Assembly (NCBI RefSeq): GCF_003751505.1
Contig: NZ_RJVB01000009.1
Location: 62,001-126,000 of the forward strand
Reading direction: 5' to 3'
Source: Erwinia sp. JUb26
Lineage (GTDB): Bacteria > Pseudomonadota > Gammaproteobacteria > Enterobacterales > Enterobacteriaceae
Length of the DNA: 64,000 nt
Under the pieces are notes generated by a model. The model searched no databases. It had not been told where the DNA came from and was given only the letters and a program-made list of their open reading frames with translations. Of this stretch, positions 28,919 to 38,127 are shown one piece after another. Both the position numbers and the translations under genes were made by a program. Numbering within the stretch: position 1 is the first letter of the stretch; every line of letters starts with the position of its first letter.

Positions 28919-29545
28919 CTAGCGTGAAGACAGCAGCTTGATCCCTGCCGCAGTGAAGAACAGCGCAAACACCCCTTCAATACCGCGACGGCATTTCTGA
29001 TAGCCCCGGCTCATCACACGGGTCGAAAACAGCAGCGCGTAGCTGCTGAACACCACGATGCCTAACAGCGCACAGCCGCCAACAATCATCGGCAGTAGCC
29101 AGGGAGAGGCGTCGGCGTGGATACCCAGAGACATAATCGCCATCCAGACCATAATCGCCTTCGGGTTGCTGAGGTGCAACAGTAAACCACGGCGATAGAG
29201 TGCATGATAAGGAAGCGGCATGGCTATCGCTCCACCTTCATTCAGCGGCCTGGACTGCGACGCGCTACGGGCGGCCTTAAACGCCAGCCAGAGCAGATAG
29301 AGGCCGCCGACGATTTTAATTACCGTCACCGCCTGCGCCCAGGCCAGCAGCAGCGTCGACAATCCGGTGGCCACCAGCATCGCCCAGAACAGCGAGCCGC
29401 TGATCACTCCGGCGGCCAGCATCAGAGCGGGCACCCGCCCCTGGCTCATTGCCACTCCCATAATCGCCATATTGCTGGGGCCCGGGCTGGCGGTACCCAG
29501 CAAATAGGCCGCATAAACCGGCAACAGCGCCAACAGAATTTCCAT
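28919..29545 (-). CDS. LysE/RhtB-family amino acid exporter
   Basis: A 208-residue inner-membrane protein with six predicted helices. The family motif appears as LGTASPGPSNMAIMGVAMSQG (residues 16-36) in part, and LYLLWLAFKAARS and HLSNPKAIMVW are typical of LysE/RhtB. Members export amino acids such as threonine, homoserine, leucine or arginine; the substrate here cannot be assigned. It is monocistronic and convergent with hcxB. Confidence 0.85.
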   Translation of the reverse strand: MEILLALLPVYAAYLLGTASPGPSNMAIMGVAMSQGRVPALMLAAGVISGSLFWAMLVATGLSTLLLAWAQAVTVIKIVGGLYLLWLAFKAARSASQSRPLNEGGAIAMPLPYHALYRRGLLLHLSNPKAIMVWMAIMSLGIHADASPWLLPMIVGGCALLGIVVFSSYALLFSTRVMSRGYQKCRRGIEGVFALFFTAAGIKLLSSR

Positions 29546-30301
29546 ATTACTTCCCCAAAGATGGCCGACAATAGCCGAGAACAGCTGTTATAGCATGCCG
29601 GTCCGGGCGGCGGCTAATACGCATATTTCACTCAGATGAATTTTGATTTCTGACAACCATTGCGCAGATAAATGCCATTTAAATGTAACTAAACATTTCA
29701 ACATGCGTGTTTTTATGTATTACATTATTAACATTTTTCGGACTAAGGTTGAAAATAGCGGGATGAGAAACGGTGAGATAAATGCAGGCAGATTAACAAA
29801 TTAAATTACCACCTAAAAACGCAACACAAAGATCACATATTTCACTAAACCTTTATATTTTCTGTGGTTATTATATCAATACCGTGACATAAAGTTATTT
29901 TCATATCCCTCTTCGCTATAAAAAAAACCTCAGCTCAACGTCAAAAATTCAGATCAGGAAGAAGTATCCGATGCATTTCCTGCCATACGAATGAAGAAAA
30001 AAAACCTTACCCATCATAATTATACAGTTCATTCACATCTCATCAGCATTTCACTAGCCTGCTTTAACATTTCCCGCCAGCGATTTAACCTGCCTGCGAA
30101 ACACTTCATCGTAATAATCATTGCTGTTATACCCGCGATCAATATTACTGTTACTACTCCTTCACCGGATTTGGTCTTAGGATCACGCCGTCGTAGATGA
30201 GAAACCCGCAATTTGCCACCTTCACTTTTTCACAATGTAGTCTATTTGTTAATTGTGGGTAAAAAAATAAAAGGCAGTATTATGCTAGATCGAGGTAAGC
30301 A
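29546..30301. other. Long AT-rich intergenic region before cioA
   Basis: Roughly 750 bases of low-GC DNA. A 69-codon frame at 29991-30200 lacks a ribosome site and normal codon use and is rejected. GTTAATTGT at about 30249 resembles part of an ArcA site, which would suit an oxidase gene, but this is weak. No terminator or repeat was recognised. Confidence 0.55.
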
Positions 30302-31726
30302 ATGTTCGGATTAGATGCGTATCACCTGGCGAGGATACAGTTTGGCTTTACCGTAGCCTTTCACATCCTTTTCCCCGCTATCACCATTGGGCTGGCCAGT
30401 TTCCTTGCGGTACTGGAAGGCCTGTGGCTGAAAAGCAAAAACGAGGTTTATCGCGACCTCTATCATTTCTGGTCAAAAATCTTCGCCGTCAACTTCGGGA
30501 TGGGCGTGGTGTCAGGGCTGGTGATGGCCTATCAGTTCGGTACTAACTGGGCTGGATTCTCACAGTTTGCCGGCAGTATTACCGGCCCGCTGCTCACCTA
30601 TGAAGTGCTGACCGCCTTCTTCCTGGAAGCCGGCTTCCTTGGCGTCATGCTGTTTGGCTGGAATCGCGTCAGCCGCGGCCTGCACTTCTTTGCCACCTGC
30701 ATGGTGGCACTGGGCACGATTATTTCCACCTTCTGGATCCTGGCTTCCAACAGCTGGATGCAAACGCCGCAGGGCTACGCGGTGGAAAACGGGATCGTGG
30801 TCCCTGCCGACTGGCTGGCAATCATCTTCAACCCGTCTTTCCCGTATCGACTGCTGCACATGTCCGTGGCGGCTTTCCTGGTCACCGCGTTCTTCGTGGG
30901 TGCCTCGGCGGCCTGGCATCTGCTGCGTAAAAACGATACCCCGGCCATTCGCAAAATGCTGTCCATGGCCCTGTGGATGGCGCTGATCGTCTCGCCGATT
31001 CAGGCAATGATTGGCGATGCGCACGGCCTGAATACCCTCGAACATCAACCGGCGAAAATCGCCGCGATCGAAGGGCACTGGGAAAACCCACCGGGTGAAG
31101 CCACGCCGCTGATCCTGTTTGGCATCCCGGACATGAAGGAAGAGCGAACCCGCTACGCGCTGGAAATTCCTTACCTCGGCAGCCTGATCCTGACCCACAG
31201 CCTCGACAAACAGGTTCCGGCACTGAAAAGCTTCCCGAAAGAAGATCGCCCTAACTCGCTGGTGGTGTTCTGGTCATTCCGCGTGATGGTTGGTCTGGGC
31301 ATGCTGATGATCCTGATGGGCGTAGTGAGCCTGTGGATGCGCCGCGGCCAGCGCCTGTACACTTCGCGTCCGTTCCTGTGGTTTGTTCTGCTGATGGGGC
31401 CATCCGGGCTTATCGCGCTGGTGGCAGGCTGGATCACCACGGAAATGGGGCGTCAGCCGTGGGTGATCTATGGCCTGCTGCGCACCCGCGATGCGGTTTC
31501 GCTGCACAGTACGCTGCAGATGGCGATCTCGCTGATAGCCTTTATCCTGGTTTACGTCTCGGTATTCGGCGTCGGCTATACCTATCTGGCGAATCTGATC
31601 AAAAAAGGTCCGCAGACCGGTGAAGGTGACCATACGCCAGAAGGTGGACCGGGGACCTCGCACACGCCTTCTCGCCCGCTGTCGGCGGTGCAGGAAAAAT
31701 TAAATTCATCGGAAGAGGGAAAATAA
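30302..31726 (+). CDS. cioA: CioA-type cytochrome bd quinol oxidase subunit I
   Basis: Haem-carrying subunit of a cyanide-insensitive bd oxidase that oxidises ubiquinol and reduces oxygen to water in the inner membrane. At 474 residues it has the short Q-loop form and aligns with Pseudomonas CioA, for example FHILFPAITIGLASFLAVLEG, NFGMGVVSGLVMAYQFGTNW, LNTLEHQPAKIAAIEGHWE (quoted in part) and AGWITTEMGRQPW. E. coli CydA (522) has the long loop. GAGGTAA lies just before the ATG. cioB follows after one base. Confidence 0.92.
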   Translation: MFGLDAYHLARIQFGFTVAFHILFPAITIGLASFLAVLEGLWLKSKNEVYRDLYHFWSKIFAVNFGMGVVSGLVMAYQFGTNWAGFSQFAGSITGPLLTYEVLTAFFLEAGFLGVMLFGWNRVSRGLHFFATCMVALGTIISTFWILASNSWMQTPQGYAVENGIVVPADWLAIIFNPSFPYRLLHMSVAAFLVTAFFVGASAAWHLLRKNDTPAIRKMLSMALWMALIVSPIQAMIGDAHGLNTLEHQPAKIAAIEGHWENPPGEATPLILFGIPDMKEERTRYALEIPYLGSLILTHSLDKQVPALKSFPKEDRPNSLVVFWSFRVMVGLGMLMILMGVVSLWMRRGQRLYTSRPFLWFVLLMGPSGLIALVAGWITTEMGRQPWVIYGLLRTRDAVSLHSTLQMAISLIAFILVYVSVFGVGYTYLANLIKKGPQTGEGDHTPEGGPGTSHTPSRPLSAVQEKLNSSEEGK

Positions 31727-31727
31727 G

Positions 31728-32735
31728 ATGGGAATCGATCTCTCCATTATCTGGTTTACCATCATTGTCTTCGCCACCCTGATGTACATCATTATGGATG
31801 GCTTCGATCTCGGTATCGGCATCCTGTTCCCGTTCAACAAGGACCCCGTTGAGCGCGACATGATGGTCAATACCGTCGCCCCGGTGTGGGACGGTAACGA
31901 AACCTGGCTGATCCTCGGCGGAGCCGCGCTGTTCGGTGCCTTCCCGCTGGCCTATGCGGTGATCACCACCGCGCTGGCCGCACCATTGACGATTATGCTG
32001 ATCGGCCTGATCTTCCGTGGTGTGGCCTTTGAATTCCGCTTTAAGGCCACCGAAGAACACCGTCCGTTCTGGGACAAAGCCTTTATCGGCGGTTCATTTG
32101 TAGCCACCTTCAGCCAGGGTGTCGTTCTGGGTGCGGTCATTAACGGTTTCGAAGTCACCAACCGTACCTACAGTGGCCCGGCGCTGGCGTGGCTGACGCC
32201 GTTTACGCTGTTCTGCGGCGTAGGTCTGGTTCTGGCCTATGCGCTGCTGGGCAGCACCTGGCTGATTATGAAAACCGAGAACGAACTGCACCGCAAAATG
32301 ACCGCGCTGACGAAGCCGCTGCTGCTGGCGCTGCTGGTGGTCATTGCCATCGTCAGCGTCTGGACCCCGCTGCTGCACGAGAATATTATGCATCGCTGGT
32401 TTAGCCTGCCTAACCTGTTCTGGTTCCTGCCGGTGCCGGTACTGGTGCTGGCCGCTGCCTGGGGACTGCTAAGCGCGCTGAAGCGCCATGCGCACTACAC
32501 GCCGTTCCTGCTCACGCTGGCGCTGGTATTCCTGGGCTTTACCGGCCTCGGTATCAGTATCTGGCCGAATATCATTCCGCCATCTATCACCATCTGGGAT
32601 GCCGCCTCTCCGCCGCAGAGCCAGGGCTTTATGCTGGTGGGCGGTCTGCTGATCATTCCGGTGATTCTGGTTTATACCTTCTGGAGCTACTACGTGTTCC
32701 GCGGCAAAATTAAGCCGGATGAAGGTTATCACTGA
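31728..32735 (+). CDS. cioB: CioB-type cytochrome bd quinol oxidase subunit II
   Basis: Second membrane subunit of the bd oxidase, 335 residues with about eight to nine helices. The N-terminal MDGFDLGIGILFPF and PVWDGNETWLILGG are characteristic of the CydB/CioB family. It lies one base after cioA, so the pair is cotranscribed. No CydX-like or DUF2474-like small subunit follows before the terminator at 32752. Confidence 0.92.
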   Translation: MGIDLSIIWFTIIVFATLMYIIMDGFDLGIGILFPFNKDPVERDMMVNTVAPVWDGNETWLILGGAALFGAFPLAYAVITTALAAPLTIMLIGLIFRGVAFEFRFKATEEHRPFWDKAFIGGSFVATFSQGVVLGAVINGFEVTNRTYSGPALAWLTPFTLFCGVGLVLAYALLGSTWLIMKTENELHRKMTALTKPLLLALLVVIAIVSVWTPLLHENIMHRWFSLPNLFWFLPVPVLVLAAAWGLLSALKRHAHYTPFLLTLALVFLGFTGLGISIWPNIIPPSITIWDAASPPQSQGFMLVGGLLIIPVILVYTFWSYYVFRGKIKPDEGYH

Positions 32736-32751
32736 TATTCATCAGGAAAAG

Positions 32752-32778
32752 GGGGGATCGCAGGATCCCCCTTTTTTT
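32752..32778 (+). terminator. cioAB terminator
   Basis: GGGGGATC/GATCCCCC stem with a 4-base loop followed by seven T residues, 16 bases after the cioB stop. Confidence 0.92.
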
Positions 32779-32891
32779 ACACCAGGTTCATCGTATATTC
32801 ATATTTTTATACAAATTCCGACAATCATCTGCCCACAGTGGTCTACGCTTATTATCTCACATGAGGAAATCATGCCATCAAAGGAGGCAGT

Positions 32892-33146
32892 ATGAGTCTG
32901 TTTGATAAAGCGAACGATAAAGCGGAAGAAGCTATCGGCAAAGGCCAGGAAGAATTTGGTAAAGCCGTCGATTCTCCTGAGCATGAATTCAAAGGGAAAG
33001 TCCGTCAGCAGGCGGCAAAAGCTTCCTACGCCATTGACGATGCCCTGGACTGTGTGAAGACCAAAACCCAGGATTCTCCGTTGGTTTCACTGGTTATTGC
33101 AGCAGGAGTCGGTTTCCTGGCAGCTAAAATATTCGGCCGCAGATAG
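32892..33146 (+). CDS. CsbD/ElaB-like stress protein with membrane tail
   Basis: An 84-residue protein. The first ~55 residues are charged and helical (NDKAEEAIGKGQEEFGKAV, HEFKGKVRQQAAKASY) as in CsbD/YjbJ, and the last 20 are hydrophobic and end in GRR, giving a C-tail anchor as in ElaB/YgaM. Such proteins are usually abundant under general stress or in stationary phase; direct function is unknown. AAAGGAGG is 5 bases before the ATG. Confidence 0.7.
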   Translation: MSLFDKANDKAEEAIGKGQEEFGKAVDSPEHEFKGKVRQQAAKASYAIDDALDCVKTKTQDSPLVSLVIAAGVGFLAAKIFGRR

Positions 33147-33182
33147 TTAACCCATTAATTCTGGGTAATCAAATAAGAATAA

Positions 33183-33210
33183 ACGCCCGCGAACGGGCGT
33201 TTATTTTTTT
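33183..33210. terminator. Shared terminator after the CsbD-like gene
   Basis: AACGCCCG/CGGGCGTT stem with a 4-base loop and a T-rich tail on the plus strand; the convergent small membrane gene ends at the T-tract. Confidence 0.85.
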
Positions 33211-33467
33211 CAGGCTTCAGCCTGATGATGCATCATCCATACTTCGTGACAGGTCATCATCGCTAACAATAACGACAATCCACTCCCAGATAAATAAATC
33301 CAGCGGGTGAATGCCACCTCACCGGCGTTCGATAAAAGCTGGAGAAAACTTTCTATAAACTCACGCGGGATAATATTAACCTGAATAAACGTAATCAATA
33401 AAAAGAATATTGAATAAGATAAGACAAAAGAAAACACACACCACACCGCAAACAATAGTTTCCTCAT
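33210..33467 (-). CDS. Small two-helix membrane protein, unknown function
   Basis: An 85-residue protein with two hydrophobic segments (about residues 5-30 and 57-72) and a His/Glu-rich end (CHEVWMMHHQAEA). GGGAGAG is 7 bases before the ATG on the minus strand. It is convergent with the CsbD-like gene. No family is recognised; it could be a regulator of a membrane complex or an orphan. Confidence 0.55.
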   Translation of the reverse strand: MRKLLFAVWCVFSFVLSYSIFFLLITFIQVNIIPREFIESFLQLLSNAGEVAFTRWIYLSGSGLSLLLAMMTCHEVWMMHHQAEA

Positions 33468-33690
33468 AGACGCTCTCCCTGATAACCTGTTAAAAACTCC
33501 CTTCGGTTGTATTGAGGATATCTTACGCTAAGCTTCCGCAGGCTGAAAATCAGTTGATGCGGTCTGCACGCAATCCCCTGAATTTGTCCTGCAACCGCAT
33601 TTTAAAGAGAAACGGCCATGTGCTGGCATGCTGTAATCATGGTGAGCACGAAAGGGAATACCACTGGCTGGATTAAAAAGGAGATCATTT

Positions 33691-34080
33691 ATGGAAAGGC
33701 TGTCGCCGTCGAAAATGCGGTATAACGTCCTCGTCTTCAGCGCGAGTGCGCTGGCGTTACTGTTGGTTAGCGGCGCGCTTTATGCCAAGCCAAAACCGCT
33801 GAACATTATGCCCGAACAGCAAGTCCCCTATTATATCTATCCCAACGCCGTGAACGGTTATCCCTCACCCGATAACCTGTCTGTGCCGCCCAACTATCAG
33901 GACCACAGGCCACAGCCGCTCATGCACGGTGAAGGATTCAACTACGATCTTTACTATAACTATCACTTAACTCCGCATATTATTCTGCACCCTAATCTGC
34001 AACAAACGACCAAACCCGGCGCTGTGGAAGATAACTCACAGCCGTTCGTCGGCGGCCTGAGCGCCGGAATTAAGTTTTAA
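33691..34080 (+). CDS. Mini OprB-like protein (porin C-terminus only)
   Basis: A 129-residue exported protein. It has a signal peptide (about residues 10-32, ending ALYA) and a Pro/Tyr-rich linker. The last ~47 residues, FNYDLYYNYHLT to FVGGLSAGIKF, align with the end of the OprB porin encoded 280 bases downstream (YNYEVYYNALLT to FVGGLSANVNF), with about half the positions identical. AAGGAG precedes the ATG by 7 bases. It ends in Phe like barrel proteins. It cannot form a barrel alone. It may be a decayed duplicate that still has expression signals, or an accessory factor. Confidence 0.65.
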   Translation: MERLSPSKMRYNVLVFSASALALLLVSGALYAKPKPLNIMPEQQVPYYIYPNAVNGYPSPDNLSVPPNYQDHRPQPLMHGEGFNYDLYYNYHLTPHIILHPNLQQTTKPGAVEDNSQPFVGGLSAGIKF

Positions 34081-34363
34081 TCCTCGCCGCCAGTTTTTAC
34101 TCATTGTAAACTGGCGGAAAACACGCTCACTGAAACAATTATTCATCACACCTATTATTTATAAACAATTAAGCCTCTCACAACAGCATTATCCGCACAA
34201 AATCATAATCCCCAAAACTTGTTTACATGTTGTCATACGCCAGCCGCAACACATTTATTGCGACAGGTAATATTTCAGCATTTTATCTCTAAGCGCCTGA
34301 CGGTTAGCCACTAATGGAATGTAGTGAACCGCGCCGCGGGTGATAATAAAAAAGGTCATTATC

Positions 34364-35707
34364 ATGCAAAGAAAAGCATACGCAGATCGGAAAATGAAAA
34401 AGATTGCACTCTTGTGCGGTGGCGCACTCGTGATGTTTTCTGCTGTTTCCCACGCCGATATGGCACCGTTTAGCCTTGATTCATCCTATATGTTCGGAGA
34501 CTGGGGCGGTCTGCGCTCAGAGTTGAAAGACGACGGCGTCGATTTCCAGGTGAACTACACCATGGAGTCCGCCAGCAACCTGGCCGGTGGCTATAAAACC
34601 TCGTCGACCGCCCGCTATACCGATCAGTGGGCGTTTGGTACCACTCTCGATTTAGAAAAACTGCTAAACTGGGACGATACTCAGTTCCAGTTCACTCTCA
34701 CCAGCCGAAACGGCCACGACCTTACCGAGCATATTAACGATCCTCGTACCGGTGGCCTGTCATCGGTAGAGGAAGTTTATGGTCGCGGCCAGACCTGGCG
34801 CCTGACCCAGTTCTGGATGAACAAAGGCTTCTTCGATCGTCTTGTCGAGGTTAAAGCCGGGCGCGTCACCGTCGGCGAAGATTTTGATTCATTCCAGAGC
34901 AATTTCGAAAACCTGGCGTTCGGCAGCGGACAGCCGGGGAACTGGCGCGGCGATCGCTGGTTTAACTGGCCGGTTTCCCAGTGGGGCGGTCGCGTAAAAC
35001 TCAACTTCACGCCGGAAGTCTTCCTGCAGGTCGGCTTCTACAATCAAACCGCCAGTAATTACGATACCGGAAATGGCTTCCGCCTGGATACCAGCCCAAC
35101 GCTCGGCAATATGGTGCCGGTCGAACTGGGCTGGAAGCCGGTCTTCGGGCCGGAAAAACTGCCGGGTAACTATCGCATGGGCGTCTACTACTCATCGGTC
35201 AACGGCAACAAGTACTCCAGCTACCGCAACGGCAGCTATCACGATGATGCCCATGCCTACGGCGGCTATCTGTTGCTGCAGCAACAGCTGACGGCGATGG
35301 ACGGTGATAGTCAGCGTGGACTAAGCATGACGGTACAGGGCGTGATGAACGATCGGCGCACCTCGAAAACCGATAACTATCAGGCGATGACCTTTGTCTG
35401 GAAAGGCCCGTTCGCCGCTCGTTCACAGGATGAAATTGGTGTCGGTGCGGGACGCATTCACGTTAACAGCAACTACGGGCGCATGCAGCACCGTATCAAT
35501 GAAGAAAACGGGGAAAGTCACTACCAGAGCCCGACCTACCTGCCCATTCAGCACGGGTCGGAATACAACTATGAGGTTTACTACAACGCCCTCCTGACCA
35601 ACTGGCTGAGCCTGCGGCCAAACCTGCAGTACGTCGCCTCACCGGGTGCGGTCAGCGAAGTGAAAAACGCCTTTGTTGGCGGTCTCAGCGCTAACGTGAA
35701 TTTCTAA
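34364..35707 (+). CDS. oprB: Carbohydrate-selective porin OprB
   Basis: Outer-membrane porin for glucose and other sugars, 447 residues. It has a signal peptide ending SAVSHA-DMAPF, the N-terminal OprB signature MFGDWGGLRSELKDDGVDF, alternating strands throughout, and a terminal Phe. I chose ATG 34364 (AAGGT about 8 bases upstream); 34340 and 34394 are alternatives. It sits after the mini OprB-like gene. Its likely partner in physiology is Gcd, which oxidises glucose in the periplasm. Confidence 0.9.
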   Translation: MQRKAYADRKMKKIALLCGGALVMFSAVSHADMAPFSLDSSYMFGDWGGLRSELKDDGVDFQVNYTMESASNLAGGYKTSSTARYTDQWAFGTTLDLEKLLNWDDTQFQFTLTSRNGHDLTEHINDPRTGGLSSVEEVYGRGQTWRLTQFWMNKGFFDRLVEVKAGRVTVGEDFDSFQSNFENLAFGSGQPGNWRGDRWFNWPVSQWGGRVKLNFTPEVFLQVGFYNQTASNYDTGNGFRLDTSPTLGNMVPVELGWKPVFGPEKLPGNYRMGVYYSSVNGNKYSSYRNGSYHDDAHAYGGYLLLQQQLTAMDGDSQRGLSMTVQGVMNDRRTSKTDNYQAMTFVWKGPFAARSQDEIGVGAGRIHVNSNYGRMQHRINEENGESHYQSPTYLPIQHGSEYNYEVYYNALLTNWLSLRPNLQYVASPGAVSEVKNAFVGGLSANVNF

Positions 35708-35800
35708 AGGCGGCATTAAGGGGATGTGGGATATGTAAGTGTTAACGCCCACAACCGCGCTAAAGTGAAGTACAGGCGGTATTATTTAGCCGCAATATCA

Positions 35801-35840
35801 ATAACGTTCACAGGCCTCATTTGGGGCCTGTGAACGTTAT
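35801..35840. repeat. Perfect 16-bp inverted repeat after oprB
   Basis: The arms 35801-35816 and 35825-35840 are exact reverse complements around an 8-base loop. There is no T-run on either side. It lies 93 bases after oprB and 94 before the fetB end, so it could block readthrough from both convergent genes or protect transcript ends. Confidence 0.75.
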
Positions 35841-35934
35841 GTCAGCCTGAGTGCAGCATAAACCAGCCTCATCACACGCTGCCAGCCTGATGACTTAATG
35901 ACTTGGCAAGCTGGCAACGTTCCGATTTAATCCT

Positions 35935-36696
35935 TCACGACTTCAGCTGTACCCGCGCGGTATAAAAGCGCCGGCAGGCAAGATACCCCGCCACGATGGT
36001 GGACAGGCTGGCCGTCCCCAGCAGCATAAACGTCACCATAATCTGATATTTGATCGCCTTCACCGGATCGATGCCGGCAAAAATCAGCCCCGACATCATC
36101 CCCGGCAGGCTGACCAGGCCCACGGTTTTAGCGGCATCCACGGTGGGGATCATCGCCGCACGAATGCTGTCACGCACAATGCTGCCGGAAGCGATTCGCG
36201 CACTGGCTCCCAGGCTCAGCATCTCTTCCACCTTCTGACGGTTATCGGCAAAGCGCTGGTTAAGATTGCTGAAGCACAGCCCCACCGCCACCATCGCATT
36301 CCCGGCGATCATGCCGGATATCGGGATCACCTGCATCGGCATAAACTCAATGGCCCCACTGAGCACCAGAATGGTTAAGGTCAGGGTGGTGCCCAAGGTT
36401 ATCGCCACAAACGAAATCAGAAAGCCGTTATCAATGGCGCGGCTGCGCTTTTTGGCGTTCAACGCGGCATTCACGCAGATAAACAGCACCATCAGCACCG
36501 TCAGCCAGCCGTTGTCCAGCTCGAAAATATACTTCAGCACATAGCCGACGATCACCAGCTGCACAATCGCCCGCGCCACGCTCCAGACGATGTCTTTTTC
36601 CAGCCCCAGCTTCTCCTTACGGCTGACCAGCAGGGCAATCAGCACCAGTACCAGCGCCAGGCCCAGCGACTCATTAGTGATATTATGCTGGTTCAT
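35935..36696 (-). CDS. fetB: Iron export permease FetB
   Basis: A 253-residue inner-membrane protein of the YbbM/FetB family with about seven helices, blocks RKEKLGLEKDIVWSVARA and ISGMIAGNAMVAVGLCFS being typical. With FetA it forms an ABC exporter linked to iron homeostasis and peroxide resistance in E. coli. Its start overlaps the fetA stop by 4 bases. Confidence 0.9.
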   Translation of the reverse strand: MNQHNITNESLGLALVLVLIALLVSRKEKLGLEKDIVWSVARAIVQLVIVGYVLKYIFELDNGWLTVLMVLFICVNAALNAKKRSRAIDNGFLISFVAITLGTTLTLTILVLSGAIEFMPMQVIPISGMIAGNAMVAVGLCFSNLNQRFADNRQKVEEMLSLGASARIASGSIVRDSIRAAMIPTVDAAKTVGLVSLPGMMSGLIFAGIDPVKAIKYQIMVTFMLLGTASLSTIVAGYLACRRFYTARVQLKS

Positions 36697-37349
36697 GCTG
36701 CCCCCCCGTTTTGCGGTGCAGACAGCGTCAGAATACGCTGCGCGTTCTCGGTTTCATGGCGATCGTGGCTGATCCAGATCGCGGCGGTGCCCTGCCCGAC
36801 CTGTTCATCGATCAGCTGATGCACCGCCTGCTTATTTTCCTCATCCAGCGCGCTGGTAATCTCATCCAGCAGCAGAATATCGGGCGGGAACTGTAGATTA
36901 CGCAGCAGCGCCACCCGCTGTTTTTCCCCGCCGGAAAGCTGGTCGATGCTGCGGTCCAGCGCTTCCGCAGGCAGATTCAGCCGCGCTAAACCCTCGATCA
37001 TGGCCTGCCGCTGCGGCGCGCGCTGGCGGATCTGATACGGCAACGCCAGGTTGTCGTACACCGTACTGCCGAACAGCACCGGCGTCTGGAAAACGTAAGA
37101 AACCTGCTGCCGGTAGCGTTCCGGTTTTAACGTCGCCAGCGGCTGGCCGTTAAATATCACCTCACCCGATGATGGCTCTAACAACGAGGCGATAATTTTC
37201 AGTAACGTACTCTTCCCTACCCCGGACGGACCAGTCAGCCAAAGAAACTCCCCTTTGCCCAGCGAAAAGGACAGCGGCGCCAGCAGAACCTTCTCCTGCA
37301 GCGCAAAGCTGACCTCCCGAACCTCCAGAAGGCGATCTTTATCCATCAT
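36693..37349 (-). CDS. fetA: Iron export ATP-binding protein FetA
   Basis: ABC ATPase of 218 residues (YbbL family). Walker A GPSGVGKST is near residue 40, the signature is LSGGEKQRV, Walker B is ILLLDEITSALD, and the switch histidine is in WISHDRHE. It couples to FetB. The gene starts 59 bases after arnF ends on the same strand with no clear terminator between, so readthrough from the arn operon is possible. Confidence 0.9.
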   Translation of the reverse strand: MMDKDRLLEVREVSFALQEKVLLAPLSFSLGKGEFLWLTGPSGVGKSTLLKIIASLLEPSSGEVIFNGQPLATLKPERYRQQVSYVFQTPVLFGSTVYDNLALPYQIRQRAPQRQAMIEGLARLNLPAEALDRSIDQLSGGEKQRVALLRNLQFPPDILLLDEITSALDEENKQAVHQLIDEQVGQGTAAIWISHDRHETENAQRILTLSAPQNGGAA

Positions 37350-37408
37350 TTAAATGTCCTGCTAATTTAGATATCCCAAAACCCGGCAATCATAGCGCCT
37401 TTAGCCGA

Positions 37409-37792
37409 TTAGCGGTCTTTTTTGTCCGGCCAGAAGATTAGCAGCAGGCCCGTGAGGATCAGCGCTCCGCCCGCCAGCTTGCCCCAGAGAAACGACTCAC
37501 TGAGCGAAGGGATAAGCAGCGCAATCCCCCAGACCAGCAGATAGCTGAGGCTGAGGAGCGGATAGGCGCGGCTGAGCGGCATCCGCTTTAGCGCCAGCAG
37601 CCAGCACAGCATGGAAAGCGCATAGGCCAGCAGACCGCCCAGCAGCGCCAGCGCGGGGGGTGAAAAGGTGAGAATAGCAGCAGCGAAGTCCAGCGGGCGT
37701 TCGAGAGTCGGCAGCTGGATCATCGCCCATTTCATCAACAGCTGCGCTGCACTGACCAGCAGCACGCTGCACAAGGCACCTACCCAGCCCAT
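37409..37792 (-). CDS. arnF: L-Ara4N-phosphoundecaprenol flippase subunit ArnF
   Basis: SMR-type four-helix membrane protein of 127 residues, half of the ArnEF flippase that moves undecaprenyl-phosphate L-Ara4N to the periplasmic face. It ends the arnBCADTEF operon and shares one base with the arnE stop. Sequence blocks RMPLSRAYPLLSLSYLLVW are family-typical. Confidence 0.92.
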   Translation of the reverse strand: MGWVGALCSVLLVSAAQLLMKWAMIQLPTLERPLDFAAAILTFSPPALALLGGLLAYALSMLCWLLALKRMPLSRAYPLLSLSYLLVWGIALLIPSLSESFLWGKLAGGALILTGLLLIFWPDKKDR

Positions 37793-38127
37793 CAGGTATA
37801 CCCGCCCATTACCGCCACGCCGCCCACGATTAGCAGAATGCCACAGCAGTGGCGCAGCGACAGCCGCTCATGCCACAGCCAGCGGGCAGCGAGCGCCACA
37901 AAGACAAAATTCAGGCTGAGCATCGGATAGGCGACGCCCACCGGGACGTCCTGCAAAACCCGCAGCCAGGCAAGCATCGCCAGCCCCAGCAGCAGCACGC
38001 TCAGGCCAAGCCACAGCAGCAGATGCCGCCGTGGCCGGGCGTGACCGGTGCTGGTCGTTGCCTGCTTCTGGCACAGTTGCCCGGCGCAGCTCAACAGGCT
38101 GACCAACAGGATCAGCAGAATATTCAT
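37792..38127 (-). CDS. arnE: L-Ara4N-phosphoundecaprenol flippase subunit ArnE
   Basis: SMR-type membrane protein of 111 residues with four helices, the partner of Arn[22 protein letters not shown] is the usual third-helix motif. It overlaps the arnT stop by 4 bases, fitting the tightly coupled operon. Confidence 0.92.
   Translation of the reverse strand: MNILLILLVSLLSCAGQLCQKQATTSTGHARPRRHLLLWLGLSVLLLGLAMLAWLRVLQDVPVGVAYPMLSLNFVFVALAARWLWHERLSLRHCCGILLIVGGVAVMGGYT

Noticed and set aside
29991-30200. A 69-codon frame upstream of cioA
   Set aside because: AT-rich, no ribosome site, ends in a run of arginines; no support as a gene.
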